Notes: generated from the letters alone by a model not told the origin. Counted from the first letter of the stretch, positions 52,522 through 62,212 are shown. The stretch: DNA of 64,000 nucleotides from CAYMPH01 sp964529415 (GCA_964529415.1 CAZGWD010000009.1:1-64000); one strand, 5' to 3'. Translations and numbers: made by a program.

Positions 52522-53706
52522 ATGGCTGATGATAAAATAAACATAGATCTGAATCTGGATATGGAATACCGTGAAGCCCGTATGAAATATTACAGGCAGG
52601 TTTTACAGAAACAGGATCAGGAGGTTCTCAAGCGCCTGCAGAAAATACCTGATGACTGGAACAGTATTAATCCGGATTTGCCCATTGCTTCAATTCCGGA
52701 TGACCAGAAAGCAAAATTATCTGATTTAAAGAGACTTAAATCCTGGGAATTGAAATTTGAAGCAATATACTTTCATTATTTAACAACTGCTGAAGAAACA
52801 GTACTTTCACTTATGAAGCAGCGCGATGTTTCCAGGGAAGAGATTGATGAAGCAATCGAGTCAATTGAGGCTCTTTCTCTTGAAGTGGGTAATACAATCA
52901 CAGACTTCAAACAATTAATGATGAATCTGGCCAAGCGGCAGATAAGCGATTTTTACTATTTAATGATAAGCTTTTTTAAATTCAATAAAATACCAAGCGA
53001 AGGTTTTGATAAAGATTTCCTTCGCTTTAGAGATATGCTTATTGTTTATATTGAAGAACACAGAACTATTCCTGCAATTATTGAAGATATTCTTTTTTTA
53101 AAGAATGAAATTAGTAAATTTTATGAAAAAAGTTCCAGCACAACCGGATGGAAAATGAAGGAAAATGCAGTTCGCGATTTACTGCAAACTGATAATAAGC
53201 AGAGTAAAAAAGGTTCAGCAGAAAAAAAATCTGATGAATCGCAGGTAAAAAATAATCCTGCAAAAATGGATCTTGCAAAACTTAATCGAATTGTAACACA
53301 GTCATTCTTGTATTCTAAAAGATTAAAAAAAGATTTTCTTTTCCTGACATATTATTATAATGAAACTGACGGTAAACTCTTTAGAATTATTTTCGTCATT
53401 GATTCATTCAGGCAGAAATTATATGAAGGTAAAATCTCCCAGGCTGTATATGGTTCATTTCTTGAAATTAAAGATTCATTTCTAAAAGTTAAAAACAATT
53501 TTGAATGGAAAGGGTTGAGCGCTTTCGGATCAAAAGAAATTATGTATGGGGAAATAATAGAAATTATTTACAGATCTGCAAAAGTTATTGAACAATGCTA
53601 TCTGCGTGCAGCAAACTACGATAGGCTGAGAAATTTCAGGGATGATACGCTGTATAAACTTGAAAATGAATATTTCTATATTTATCCTGAGCGACGAAGG
53701 CGTTAA
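52522..53706 (+). CDS. Cytoplasmic helical protein of unknown function
   Basis: A 394-residue protein without signal peptide or membrane segment. The N-terminus is rich in Lys, Asp and Glu with long helices (MEYREARMKYYRQVLQKQDQ style); a charged low-complexity stretch (KKGSAEKKSDESQVKNN) around 230-250 separates a second helical half, ending in a basic PERRRR. No domain is recognised. The start ATG at 52522 lacks a good ribosome site (a GAGAAAAAT stretch precedes). It is followed after 165 bp by the flavin reductase gene and probably is not linked with it. Confidence 0.7.
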   Translation: MADDKINIDLNLDMEYREARMKYYRQVLQKQDQEVLKRLQKIPDDWNSINPDLPIASIPDDQKAKLSDLKRLKSWELKFEAIYFHYLTTAEETVLSLMKQRDVSREEIDEAIESIEALSLEVGNTITDFKQLMMNLAKRQISDFYYLMISFFKFNKIPSEGFDKDFLRFRDMLIVYIEEHRTIPAIIEDILFLKNEISKFYEKSSSTTGWKMKENAVRDLLQTDNKQSKKGSAEKKSDESQVKNNPAKMDLAKLNRIVTQSFLYSKRLKKDFLFLTYYYNETDGKLFRIIFVIDSFRQKLYEGKISQAVYGSFLEIKDSFLKVKNNFEWKGLSAFGSKEIMYGEIIEIIYRSAKVIEQCYLRAANYDRLRNFRDDTLYKLENEYFYIYPERRRR

Positions 53707-53871
53707 TTTTATTGAAACAGTACTGATAGTTTGGCAAATGAAAATCAATTATCCCCATTCCCTCAAAAAGCCCACTTCTGCCTGCATTCAGGTGAAAGAA
53801 TAGGGAGATGGAAGAGATAAGGTTATATTTTTTTTGAAATATTTTTGAATGATAAATAATTAGGAGATACA

Positions 53872-54381
53872 ATGGAAGGATATATTTCTATTACATCAAG
53901 TGATCTTGGCATCAATCCGTTTAAATTGATCGGAAAAGACTGGATGCTCATCACAGCAGGCACAATGGATTCTTTTAATACAATGACAGCTTCTTGGGGA
54001 GGCCTTGGAGTTCTTTGGAATAAGGAGGTTGCCACTGTTTACGTGAGGCCGAGCCGTTACACATATGAATTTATTGAGCGCGAAAAATATTTCACTCTTT
54101 CATTTTTCGATGAGACTTACAGAAAAGCGCTGAATCTATGTGGAACTAAATCCGGCAGGGATACTGACAAGGTTAAGGAAACCGGATTTAAGCCGGTTGA
54201 GACGCCAAAGGGTTCGGTAACTTTTTCACAGGCATTAACCGTCATAGAATGTTCGAAACTTTTCTATCAGGATATGGATCCATCCCATTTTCTTGAAGGG
54301 TTTATTGAGAAAAACTACAATGGAAGAGATTATCACAGAATGTATATTGGTGAGATTGTGAATATTTTTACCAGGAAATAA
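53872..54381 (+). CDS. Flavin reductase-like (FMN-binding) protein
   Basis: A 169-residue protein of the FlaRed/FMN-binding split-barrel family. The WMLITAGTMDSFNTMTASWGGLG stretch with its T-A-S-W motif, and the SFFDETYRKALNLCG and F-KPVETPKG segments are typical of the small flavoredoxin-type members (about 165-190 residues). It binds FMN and probably transfers electrons to or from flavins. GGAG lies 6 nt before the ATG. A partner oxygenase is not nearby, so a stand-alone flavoredoxin role is likely. Confidence 0.82.
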   Translation: MEGYISITSSDLGINPFKLIGKDWMLITAGTMDSFNTMTASWGGLGVLWNKEVATVYVRPSRYTYEFIEREKYFTLSFFDETYRKALNLCGTKSGRDTDKVKETGFKPVETPKGSVTFSQALTVIECSKLFYQDMDPSHFLEGFIEKNYNGRDYHRMYIGEIVNIFTRK

Positions 54382-54489
54382 AATATATTCAATTGATGAT
54401 TTCCCATGCATGTTATGATTTATGCTATCTAATTGAAAAATTTCTTAAAATAGAAACATTAATATATAATAATAAAAATTTAAATAAAA

Positions 54490-55476
54490 TTAGAATTTGA
54501 AAATAAAATTTAATCCTAAAGTTTGATTGTCAGGTAAAATTGCAAAATTATAATTATAGCAATAAGATAATTCAATCCCGAATATAGATACCGGAAAAAG
54601 CTGAAAAGATATTCTTGGACTGAAAGTTGCAAAAGGCAGATCTGAGTTTGTCCTTGAATAAGATCCTCCAAGTAAAGCAGCATCAACACAAACTAAAAAA
54701 AATTTTCCGTAAATTTCTTCTGAGAATGAAATTATAATCCCGCCTGAACCCCAATAAGGATTTGTTCCGGTTGCGGGTGTCAGCGGATATGCGAATTCGC
54801 CGATTACTCCGAACTTCCATGAATTGAGAATTTCTATCTGAAATTTTATGCCTGAAATAAGAAAATTTGCATCGCCTGCTTTATAATCAATCATGTTGTA
54901 ATTCATTTTTGCATTTGTCATTAAATAGCCGGTGTTTAATGCTATTAAATATTTCATTGCATAAGGACGCTGATTTTTTCTCTCTTGAATTTCAGCTTCT
55001 GTCAATATTTCCTGTTTGGGAAAACCTGATGCGACTTTATCAGTGAAAAGAATCATTTTCTTTTTTATATCCTGCAATGAATCAGATTCGAATCGCTCTA
55101 TAAAACTTTTATCCCTGGATTTTACATTATATGATCCTACTGTAATGGAATATTTTTTTTCTGTTTTTATTATAATTCCGAAAAAAACAAAATCAGATTT
55201 CAGGATTCCTGCAGCTTCATTAGCGCAGTCATTATCCGCACATCCGGAAGCATTGAATTTTGCTTCTGTAAAACTTTTATTCATATCATCTCTGCTGATT
55301 ACACCAGTATTTTCTTTTGAAGTTAATTCCTTCCGTAAATATCCGGAAATTTCAGTATTTTCAGCAGCAGATATACCAGTTTTTGTAAAGTCAAGTATGG
55401 CAATTTTTATAGGTTCTGCTGAAAGACATAATGAACCTGAAATTATTATCAGCAGTGAATAAAGTATTTTGAACAT
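54490..55476 (-). CDS. CsgG-like domain fused to outer-membrane beta-barrel, second copy
   Basis: A 328-residue exported protein with a signal peptide (1-20, ISGSLCLSAEP). Residues ~22-165 resemble the CsgG/FlgT-like fold (IKIAILDFTKTG, LRKELTSKENTGVISRDDMNK helix, FFGIIIKTEKKYSITVGSYNV strands). Residues ~175-328 look like an outer-membrane beta-barrel ending in LGLNFIFKF. The layout is the same as at 1952-2938 and the length is identical, although sequence similarity is limited. Two cysteines in a GCADNDCANEA segment may form a disulphide. The role is unknown, probably envelope structure or export. Confidence 0.7.
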   Translation of the reverse strand: MFKILYSLLIIISGSLCLSAEPIKIAILDFTKTGISAAENTEISGYLRKELTSKENTGVISRDDMNKSFTEAKFNASGCADNDCANEAAGILKSDFVFFGIIIKTEKKYSITVGSYNVKSRDKSFIERFESDSLQDIKKKMILFTDKVASGFPKQEILTEAEIQERKNQRPYAMKYLIALNTGYLMTNAKMNYNMIDYKAGDANFLISGIKFQIEILNSWKFGVIGEFAYPLTPATGTNPYWGSGGIIISFSEEIYGKFFLVCVDAALLGGSYSRTNSDLPFATFSPRISFQLFPVSIFGIELSYCYNYNFAILPDNQTLGLNFIFKF

Positions 55477-55627
55477 AAATCCCTCTCTTATTAATTATTA
55501 GCATATTAATATTAGAACGTTTGTCAATTATTATAATTTAGTAATTTCGTATTAAGCTGAATAATAGTCTATTTTTTATTTAATATAAATTAATTTTTAA
55601 TTATGTTTCTTTATGGGTAAACTCAAC

Positions 55628-55655
55628 AAAAGACCCGGGTTTCCCCGGGTCTTTT
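55628..55655 (-). terminator. Rho-independent terminator of the porin transcript
   Basis: AAAAGACCCGGG (55628-55639) and CCCGGGTCTTTT (55644-55655) form a 12-bp stem with a TTTC loop. It lies 34 bp beyond the porin stop codon, with T-rich tails on both sides, so it can work in both directions. Confidence 0.8.
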
Positions 55656-55688
55656 AAAGGTTTAAAAAAGGTTCTCACGCTTTTTATA

Positions 55689-57095
55689 TTAGAAAGCAAA
55701 TTGAAACTGCATTCTTGCATCCCAAGTTGAAAGTCTATAAAGTGGTGGAGCAAGAAATTGTTGAGATCCTGCAGCAGTTGAAAATACATCTGGCATTACC
55801 ATTATATTGTTTGAACCAACATTAAGGTCATTATACATTGGTACATCAACCCATATTTTAAATTCCATTAATATTTTAACATTTTTAGCCAGGTATAAAT
55901 TAACTGCAGGACCAAACTCAATGATAGGAGTTGTTCCAAGACCATAAACGGTTCCTTTTCTAGCCACCATCCATGCAGGATATGAAGCAGTAACGGTACT
56001 ACCTGTATATAATTTGCCCATCATAGAATCTGGTAATAAAATAGCAAATCTCATGCCAATTTGAAGAGGTGCCATATAGATTCCAACTTTTGCTACACCG
56101 CCAAGTAAAGTAACAGCATTACCTTGTTGAGTAGTCCAGCTGTATGACATATTAAATTCAGCGGATGCATTAAAAATTACACCAGAGCTAATTTCTGTCT
56201 GAAGAGCAGCATCAACACCAACCTGAAACATTTGAGCTGGGTTGTATATCTGATCAGAACTTGCAAGAGCAGAGTTGAAATTAGTATTAAACATCAGTGA
56301 TTTACCTGTTGTTTCAAGAAAATACCCAGGAATACCGGCTTTACTTTTCATTGTAGAAGTATGTCCTGAAGCAGAGTCCTTTGTATACATTGCGTTTAGG
56401 TTTATTGCAAAGCCTGTTCCTTTGAAATTCGGATCAAACTCTCTTACATCGTAAATTGTTTTTTCAAGTGTGCTGTATCCAACTCTTAACATAAGCATTG
56501 GAACGCCTAATTGTGTGCCAAGAAATCTTTCCGGAGTATTTATTCCAGAGCCCATGAAAATACCAACAGCATATTGAAGACCTGAAAGATTTCCATGAAA
56601 TGATAAACCCTGATCCATACCAATTATAAATCCCAAAGAGTTTATTGATACTTTTGGAAACATCAGATCGCTTTGGTTGGACATTGCTTCTCTGCTGTAT
56701 GGAGTAAAAAACTGGCCTATTTTTAATCTAAGTGAATCGCCAAATAATGGAACATCAACCCAGGCATCTCTAAGAGCATGAATGTTGTTTGATGCTGGAA
56801 CTTCTTCACCGCCAAGCATTAAAGACATCTTGTATTTAGTATCTTTAGCAGGACCTTCATCAACTGTACCATATACATTAATTCTGGCACCTTTTTCAAA
56901 TAAAGAAACTCTTGCTTTATCACGTGATTCAGATGGAACATAGTCTAATCCACCCTGCATTTGAATAGTTCCGCCTACCTGAATCCCTTTCTTTGTCCAA
57001 TCTTCATGTGAAGCTGATGACTGAGCAAAACTGCTTACTGCAAAAGCAAGTAGAAATGCTGATGCAATTGATAAACTTGTTAAAACTTTTTTCAT
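55689..57095 (-). CDS. Outer-membrane porin-like beta-barrel
   Basis: A 468-residue exported protein with a clear signal peptide (1-24, AFAVSSFAQS). The mature part alternates short strands with turns (GTIMQGG-style openings, GLSFHGNLSGLQYAVGIFMGSG, FNSALASSDQ and a final WDARMQFQFAF) and ends in phenylalanine, the usual sorting signal of outer-membrane barrels. It resembles phosphate-selective/OprO-type porins in its opening segment (GIQVGGTIQMQGGLDY). The YceI gene lies 52 bp upstream on the same strand, so they are probably one operon. The solute is not known. The terminator is at 55628. Confidence 0.82.
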   Translation of the reverse strand: MKKVLTSLSIASAFLLAFAVSSFAQSSASHEDWTKKGIQVGGTIQMQGGLDYVPSESRDKARVSLFEKGARINVYGTVDEGPAKDTKYKMSLMLGGEEVPASNNIHALRDAWVDVPLFGDSLRLKIGQFFTPYSREAMSNQSDLMFPKVSINSLGFIIGMDQGLSFHGNLSGLQYAVGIFMGSGINTPERFLGTQLGVPMLMLRVGYSTLEKTIYDVREFDPNFKGTGFAINLNAMYTKDSASGHTSTMKSKAGIPGYFLETTGKSLMFNTNFNSALASSDQIYNPAQMFQVGVDAALQTEISSGVIFNASAEFNMSYSWTTQQGNAVTLLGGVAKVGIYMAPLQIGMRFAILLPDSMMGKLYTGSTVTASYPAWMVARKGTVYGLGTTPIIEFGPAVNLYLAKNVKILMEFKIWVDVPMYNDLNVGSNNIMVMPDVFSTAAGSQQFLAPPLYRLSTWDARMQFQFAF

Positions 57096-57147
57096 TTTGA
57101 TCCTCCGTATTAATTTTTTATATATTAAAATAAATTATTTATCTAAT

Positions 57148-57804
57148 TTATTTTTTTGCTATTGATGCTATTATAAACAACTTCAATGCTGCTTTGCTGT
57201 CCACATAACTCTTCTTGGGAAAATCCATTTTCGGCGGTTTAATACCGAAATCTGCCATATCAATTATTTTTACTCCGGAGAAGGTTATGGTTTTGTCTGT
57301 AGCTGCAGCAATAAGATCTATGACTATAGGTTTTTCAATGCCTGCTGCCTTCAAAGTTCCAGTCATGCTTATTATGTATTTATTTTTAACAGCTCTGTCC
57401 GGAATTGCAGTATATTTTGAGGCTGTAAAAACTATTGTTTTGTGATCATCAAATTTCATGGATTCGTAATAATACTTTTTAAACATGAATCCAGGTGATT
57501 TTGTTGTGCTGAAATTTTCCACGCTGATGGTGAGAACAAATTTTTTCATCTGTGGCGCATCATTGAAAAGTCCAAGTGCATCTTTCGGGGCAGCTCTGAA
57601 TGCAAAATCAGTATCCAGATTAAACTGTGTATAAGTTGCATCCCAATCATGCTGGGAGCTTTCACCTTTGTTGGCTAAACCATCCATTCTAATATTGGCT
57701 GATTGGACTACCAGTTTGTAAGGTTCAGCAGCATTCGCTGTTAAAACTGCAGATAAAATAATAATTAATGCAGTAAATAAACCTTTAAAATTTTTAATTA
57801 ACAT
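57148..57804 (-). CDS. YceI-family periplasmic protein
   Basis: A 218-residue protein. The start is ATG 57804, behind CAGGAG; a longer frame starting at 57846 would lack both ribosome site and a sensible signal. The signal peptide (1-24, LTANAAEP) is followed by a YceI-type lipocalin-like domain: SANIRMDG-like strand, DTDFAFRAAP and a late FSGVKIIDMADFGIKPPKM. YceI proteins bind polyisoprenoids or amphiphilic ligands in the periplasm. It lies upstream of the porin in a likely operon. The ligand is unknown. Confidence 0.82.
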   Translation of the reverse strand: MLIKNFKGLFTALIIILSAVLTANAAEPYKLVVQSANIRMDGLANKGESSQHDWDATYTQFNLDTDFAFRAAPKDALGLFNDAPQMKKFVLTISVENFSTTKSPGFMFKKYYYESMKFDDHKTIVFTASKYTAIPDRAVKNKYIISMTGTLKAAGIEKPIVIDLIAAATDKTITFSGVKIIDMADFGIKPPKMDFPKKSYVDSKAALKLFIIASIAKK

Positions 57805-58074
57805 TATATTCTCCTGTTTTTCAAAGTAACTGGGAATATAATGCATATTATTTAAAACAGTTCAATCGCCGTGCTTAGTGATTTTATTTTATTATTTTTA
57901 ATGAGATTAGGAAGTAATTAATGATGATAAATGCTGTTTTTCTAATTGCTTTTGATCATAGAAAATCCCTGAAAACCATTAGTTTCAGAGGCATTTGCGG
58001 TTTAGTAATGATAAAAAAATGATTCATATTCTTTTATAGAGTCTTTAGTGTTATTTAAAAAATATTTTCAAAAA

Positions 58075-58752
58075 TTAATCGTCAGTTTTTTTATTGTGTG
58101 TGAGCACCCATTGAATGGCTGTCTTATTCAGTTCTCCCATATCAGCAAGCAATAGTTTATCCTTTATATTTTTTCTGTGGCTTTCGATTGTATGTGTGCT
58201 GAGATTCATTATTTTTGCAATTTCACGGGTGTTGCTTCCATTGCCTATATGCAGAAATACCTCAAATTCACGGTTGGATAGATTATCCATCTGCTCACTG
58301 CCTTTTTTTGGAGAACCGCCATGCATCATTTTACTGATTATTTTATCTGCAATGTCTTCATTCAGGTAAAGTTTTCCTTCCATGATGCGATGAATAGCCT
58401 TTACAATTGTATCCGGCTCCATATTTTTCTGTATGTAGCCTTTGGCTCCTGCACGGATTGCCCTTTCAGCATAAACTGATTCCTCAAACATTGACAGGCA
58501 TAATGTGAGAACATTGGGGAAACGGTTCTTTACCGCCTTGATGAGTTCAATGCCGTCAATGCCTCCCTTTAGTGATATATCTATTATTGCAAGATCCGGA
58601 TTTGTTTCATCGATAATTTTGATTGCATCATTTGCAGTTTCCGCTTCGCCGCATATTTCAATATCACCTTCATTTTCAAGATATTTTGCGATTCCCTGGC
58701 GCACAACCGGATGATCATCTACAAGTATTATTTTTATTTTAGATTCTTCCAT
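58075..58752 (-). CDS. NarL/FixJ-family response regulator
   Basis: A 225-residue regulator. The receiver domain has D12-D13 and phosphoacceptor D58 (AIIDISL), plus the conserved K in GAKGYIQKNM. The C-terminal LuxR-type helix-turn-helix reads LSNREFEVFLHIGNGSNT and IAKIMNLSTHTIESHRKNI. It follows the histidine kinase gene downstream on the same strand with a 59-bp gap, so the two form a two-component system. The targets cannot be read. It is a clear paralogue of the regulator at 16412, with about one third of residues shared by eye. Confidence 0.92.
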   Translation of the reverse strand: MEESKIKIILVDDHPVVRQGIAKYLENEGDIEICGEAETANDAIKIIDETNPDLAIIDISLKGGIDGIELIKAVKNRFPNVLTLCLSMFEESVYAERAIRAGAKGYIQKNMEPDTIVKAIHRIMEGKLYLNEDIADKIISKMMHGGSPKKGSEQMDNLSNREFEVFLHIGNGSNTREIAKIMNLSTHTIESHRKNIKDKLLLADMGELNKTAIQWVLTHNKKTDD

Positions 58753-58811
58753 TTTTCAATCCTTCTTAATAATTATCCATCTGTATAAAATATAGGTAAA
58801 AAAGTTACTGA

Positions 58812-60476
58812 TTAAATATTATTGGCAGATTTTTTAACCCGCACAGCAAGCCTTCCGTCTTTAATATAAGGCTCAAATTTTGCGCCGATTTTTTTCGCCC
58901 TGTATTCCATTATTTTCATGCCGAATCCCTTTGATTCGAAATTTAAATTTTCTTTTATTTCTCCATCGCTGGTTATTTCCATAATAAAGTCATTTGATAA
59001 ATTAGCCAGAGAAATTGTTATTTGTTTTGCCCCGGCATGCTTTATGGCATTGTGTATGGATTCTTTTGCAATATACAAAAGCTGGATAATGCTTGAGTTA
59101 TCCATGTAAAATTCTTCATTAGTGGAGTTAACAGTGCATTTTACATTAAACAGTTTTTTTGTTTCTTCACATAGTTTCTGGATTTCAAGCGGCAGCCTGT
59201 CGTATGTTATATCCGGGCAGTAGAGATCAACCATTATTTTTCTGATTTGAGATTGAATCTCTTTTACAAGAATTCCAATCTCATTTGCATCAGCTGCTTC
59301 AGGTTGTGATTTTACATTCAAACTTCTCTTTAGGGCTTCGATTCTGAAATTGACTCCTGTAAGTATCTGGCCGATATCATCATGAAGAATCTGTCCAAGG
59401 TTTTGTCTTTCTTCATCTGCAATTTCTGCAATTTTATTTTCAAGTTTTTTTATTTCACTGATGTCGGTAAAACCTTCAATAATACCCTGGATCTTTCCAT
59501 CCGGCGAATAAAACGGATTGGCTGTGGTAATAAATGTTAATAATGTATGATCATCAAGTTCTTTCCGTACTTCGAACTCATAACTGTCTGAGCCTTTAAG
59601 TATCCTGGTGAGAGGGCACTCGGATGAATGGCAAAGATCGCATGGCATTGTGTCGTAACATGAATGTCCTATGACCTCATCTTCTTTTTTTCTGAATATT
59701 TTCAGATAAGTAGAGTTAACCCTGGCAATCTTATAATTGGAATCTATAAGACACATTCCGATTCCTATAGAATTGAAAATCTGGTTTATTTCCTGGCTTG
59801 AGCGGTTCTTTTCGAATATTGCTTTTTCTCTATGAGTTAAATCAATAAAAGAAGATTCATTTTTATCAGATAAATTCTGAATATGACCAATATAATATAA
59901 TGGTTTTGAGTTTGAATCCCTTACTACAGATGCAGTGAGGTATATCCAGATATAATTCCCGTTTTTATGCAGATATCTTTTCTCCATGGAAAATTTATTA
60001 ATCACTCCGCTGTTCAATCGATTGAGATTTTCAATATCTTCCTCGAGGTCTTCGGGATGTGTGATGCCTCTAAAATTTTTATTTAATAATTCGGATTGAG
60101 AGTATCCCAATAATGCTACAAAAGCCGGATTAACCTCAATAAAATTTCCATGCAGATCCGCTACGACCATTCCAGCTCCGGAAAATGAAAATACATTTTT
60201 AAATTTTTCCTGGGATTCGTATAGATTGGTATCTACTGTCTGAATATATTTTAAGATCTTAATTACTATAAAGCCGCCAATTATAAAAATGAATATAACA
60301 AGGGATCTTTTCCATAAAACATTTGGATCATTAATAAAAATCTGGGCGAGTATATCCCCTTTTTTAAAAACCAATGAACTGATTATTGAATCGATTATAC
60401 CGAAAACTACTCCAAAACCAATGGAGATCATGATGATAATCATTATACTGCGCTTATTTCTGGTGTTAAATGTCAT
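58812..60476 (-). CDS. Membrane PAS-domain histidine kinase (NarX/DegS type)
   Basis: A 554-residue kinase counted from ATG 60476 (MTFNTRNKRS); an earlier frame start at 60554 has no ribosome site. Two N-terminal membrane segments (about 15-35 and 55-75) are joined by a short loop. Two PAS domains follow; the second has a CYDTMPCDLCHSSECPL cysteine cluster seen in some PAS sensors. The HisKA_3 helix (AEIADEERQNLGQILHDD) has its histidine before DD, and the ATPase domain shows the N-box ESIHNAIKHAGA and GFGMKIMEYRA. It pairs with the response regulator 59 bp downstream. The signal is unknown. Confidence 0.88.
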   Translation of the reverse strand: MTFNTRNKRSIMIIIMISIGFGVVFGIIDSIISSLVFKKGDILAQIFINDPNVLWKRSLVIFIFIIGGFIVIKILKYIQTVDTNLYESQEKFKNVFSFSGAGMVVADLHGNFIEVNPAFVALLGYSQSELLNKNFRGITHPEDLEEDIENLNRLNSGVINKFSMEKRYLHKNGNYIWIYLTASVVRDSNSKPLYYIGHIQNLSDKNESSFIDLTHREKAIFEKNRSSQEINQIFNSIGIGMCLIDSNYKIARVNSTYLKIFRKKEDEVIGHSCYDTMPCDLCHSSECPLTRILKGSDSYEFEVRKELDDHTLLTFITTANPFYSPDGKIQGIIEGFTDISEIKKLENKIAEIADEERQNLGQILHDDIGQILTGVNFRIEALKRSLNVKSQPEAADANEIGILVKEIQSQIRKIMVDLYCPDITYDRLPLEIQKLCEETKKLFNVKCTVNSTNEEFYMDNSSIIQLLYIAKESIHNAIKHAGAKQITISLANLSNDFIMEITSDGEIKENLNFESKGFGMKIMEYRAKKIGAKFEPYIKDGRLAVRVKKSANNI

Positions 60477-60959
60477 AAACTTAATATATCTTCCTGTATG
60501 AAGTTTTTTAATTTTTTTTATAAAAAAAGATTCATTAAAAAAAAATAGAAACATATGATAAATATCAGAAAAACCGTTAAGTCAATCATAAAAAAGAATG
60601 AATTGTTCAGCCTGCCGGGAGTGATATTTCATCAATTCAAAAATTTTAAATAATAGTTGAATTTATTTCTTATAATAGAGCAAAAATGCAGAAATTTTTA
60701 ACTATATAGTTAAAAATTAAAGATTTATACCTGAAAACAATGAGATTTTCAGTATGAAACTAATGATAAATTGTTAAAAATTAATGATTTTCAGCCATTG
60801 AAATTACTCAAATTTCACCAAACTAAATCACTCAGAACAGCGATTCCCATCAGTGATATTATATGTATTATTTCATCATCTGCTTCGGTTTTTATGATCA
60901 TTAATCATGGATCATGGAAACTGAAAATACAACAGAGAAAAGATTTAACAGGTGATATC
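60477..60959. other. Intergenic region without recognised genes
   Basis: A 483-bp AT-rich divergent gap between the kinase gene (minus) and the gene at 60960 (plus). A frame opens at 60771 but lacks a ribosome site and reads into the proper gene. A CAGGTGA site serves the start at 60960. I see no RNA gene or clear promoter in it. Confidence 0.5.
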
Positions 60960-61541
60960 ATGAAAAAAATATTTATAATTTTGCCTCTGATCTTCTCTCT
61001 TAATGCCGCACCTGCAGATTCAGTTTTTCTGAATGATACTATAGATGGATATCATATAAAGGGAAGTTTTACTGTAAAATCTACAATTCAAAATGTATGG
61101 TATGTTTTAAATGATTATGATAACCTTAAAGGAATTTTATCTTCTCTGGAATCAAGCAATATAATTTCAACTAACGCGTCAAATTCCAATGAACTGATTA
61201 TTAAGCAGCGTATTAATGGAAAATTTATGATTTTCAGCAGAACAATGGAACTAATGCTGAAAGTGAATGGCCAGCCTTATCAAAAAATTGATTTCAAAGA
61301 AATATCCGGCAAAGTATTTAAAAAATATATAGGCACATGGACATTGCAGCAGAACGGCGAAATGATTTCTGTAGCTTATGATCTTGATGTTAACCGCGGC
61401 GCATTGGCATGGCCGTCACTTGAGAAAAAACTTTTTGTAGAAAATTCTGAAAAAATGCTGAAAGAGATGAAACAGGAAATACAGAAAAGAATTATTATGA
61501 AAGCAGATGTTAAAGGAAAATTTATACCTGGAGGAAGCTGA
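60960..61541 (+). CDS. Exported SRPBCC/START-like protein
   Basis: A 193-residue protein starting at ATG 60960, behind CAGGTGA. The signal peptide (1-18, LIFSLNAAPADS) precedes a helix-grip (SRPBCC/polyketide-cyclase-like) domain: an opening KGSFTVKSTIQNVWYVLNDYDNL segment, with its W-x-V-L-x-D-Y, is the classic start of that fold. A LEKKLFVENSEKMLKEMK helix ends it. Such proteins bind hydrophobic ligands. A terminator follows at 61594. The ligand is unknown. Confidence 0.75.
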   Translation: MKKIFIILPLIFSLNAAPADSVFLNDTIDGYHIKGSFTVKSTIQNVWYVLNDYDNLKGILSSLESSNIISTNASNSNELIIKQRINGKFMIFSRTMELMLKVNGQPYQKIDFKEISGKVFKKYIGTWTLQQNGEMISVAYDLDVNRGALAWPSLEKKLFVENSEKMLKEMKQEIQKRIIMKADVKGKFIPGGS

Positions 61542-61593
61542 AATACTATTAAATGCCAGCGAATTCAGGTTTAATCTAATATAATGAATTTTG

Positions 61594-61623
61594 AAATCAC
61601 CGCATTTTGCGGTGATTTTTTTA
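61594..61623 (+). terminator. Rho-independent terminator
   Basis: AAATCACCGCA (61594-61604), loop TTT, TGCGGTGATTT (61608-61618), then a T-run. It follows the SRPBCC gene by 52 bp. Confidence 0.88.
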
Positions 61624-61662
61624 TAGAGAAAGTTGAAATACAGTTATAAAAACGAATATTGT

Positions 61663-61691
61663 TTGACATATTTGCTAAAACTTTATAATAA
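61663..61691 (+). promoter_or_regulatory. Promoter for small TIR-like gene
   Basis: TTGACA (61663-61668) is followed by TATAAT (61684-61689, 15-bp spacer) or TAATAA (61686-61691, 17-bp spacer). It lies about 30 bp before the ATG at 61722. Confidence 0.6.
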
Positions 61692-61721
61692 TAGTGCATT
61701 TATATTATAAAAGAGGCAAAT

Positions 61722-62108
61722 ATGGGTTTTATAAAGAAAAAGAGAGTCTTTGTAATATTTGATTATGTTAATGATCCCAAACAGCTTGATTTTATCAGAG
61801 AATATTCCAGGAAAGAAGATTCGCCTATAGCCATTATTGATTATTCTGTAAAATGGATTCCTCCTGAAAAGGAATGGATTGAAACTTTAAAGAATAAAAT
61901 GGCTCTTCTTGATCTGGCAATTGTTATGACCGGCCCTAAAACATATAAAGCGCATAATGTACTCGAAGAGATTGATGTAGCTTTTAATATGGGTAAACCT
62001 ATTTATCAGACTTTTGGAACGCAGTTCGGCGAATATAAGCCGGTTCCTAAAGCCGGGAAGCTTTATAAATGGGATTGGGAAGCATTCAAGAAGTTGATGA
62101 ATAGATAA
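61722..62108 (+). CDS. Small stand-alone TIR-like (MTH538/ThsB-type) protein
   Basis: A 128-residue soluble protein. The N-terminal strand RVFVIFDYVND (8-18), the helix WIETLKNKMALLDLAIVMTG (52-71) and KAHNVLEEIDVAFNMGKPI (76-94) match the TIR-like DUF1863/MTH538 fold in order and spacing, with E83 at the place of the catalytic-type glutamate. ThsB of the Thoeris defence system has this fold and makes a cyclic ADP-ribose signal; no ThsA partner is present here, so membership in Thoeris is not supported. It could be a lone signalling enzyme. It has its own promoter and a shared terminator hairpin at 62134. Confidence 0.62.
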   Translation: MGFIKKKRVFVIFDYVNDPKQLDFIREYSRKEDSPIAIIDYSVKWIPPEKEWIETLKNKMALLDLAIVMTGPKTYKAHNVLEEIDVAFNMGKPIYQTFGTQFGEYKPVPKAGKLYKWDWEAFKKLMNR

Positions 62109-62133
62109 GAAATTTTAGTCAGTAAATAGAAAA

Positions 62134-62188
62134 GCCGGTGTTATGTAGGGGTTCAAAATTTTAAACCCCTACATAACACCGGCTTTTT
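62134..62188. terminator. Bidirectional terminator, 20-bp perfect hairpin
   Basis: A left arm starting GCCGGTGTTATGTAGGGG (62134-62153) and its exact complement (62164-62183) enclose a 10-nt loop with AAAATTTT. A-tract and T-tract flank the stem. It can end both the TIR-like gene (plus) and the 5S rRNA (minus). Its inner part (GGTTCAAAATTTT) resembles the palindrome at 8813-8842. Confidence 0.85.
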
Positions 62189-62212
62189 CACGTATAATAT
62201 GTATAATACCAA

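Noticed and set aside
62134..62188. Large perfect inverted repeat as a transposon end or attachment site
   Set aside because: It lies between convergent transcripts and has A/T tracts on both sides, so a bidirectional terminator explains it.
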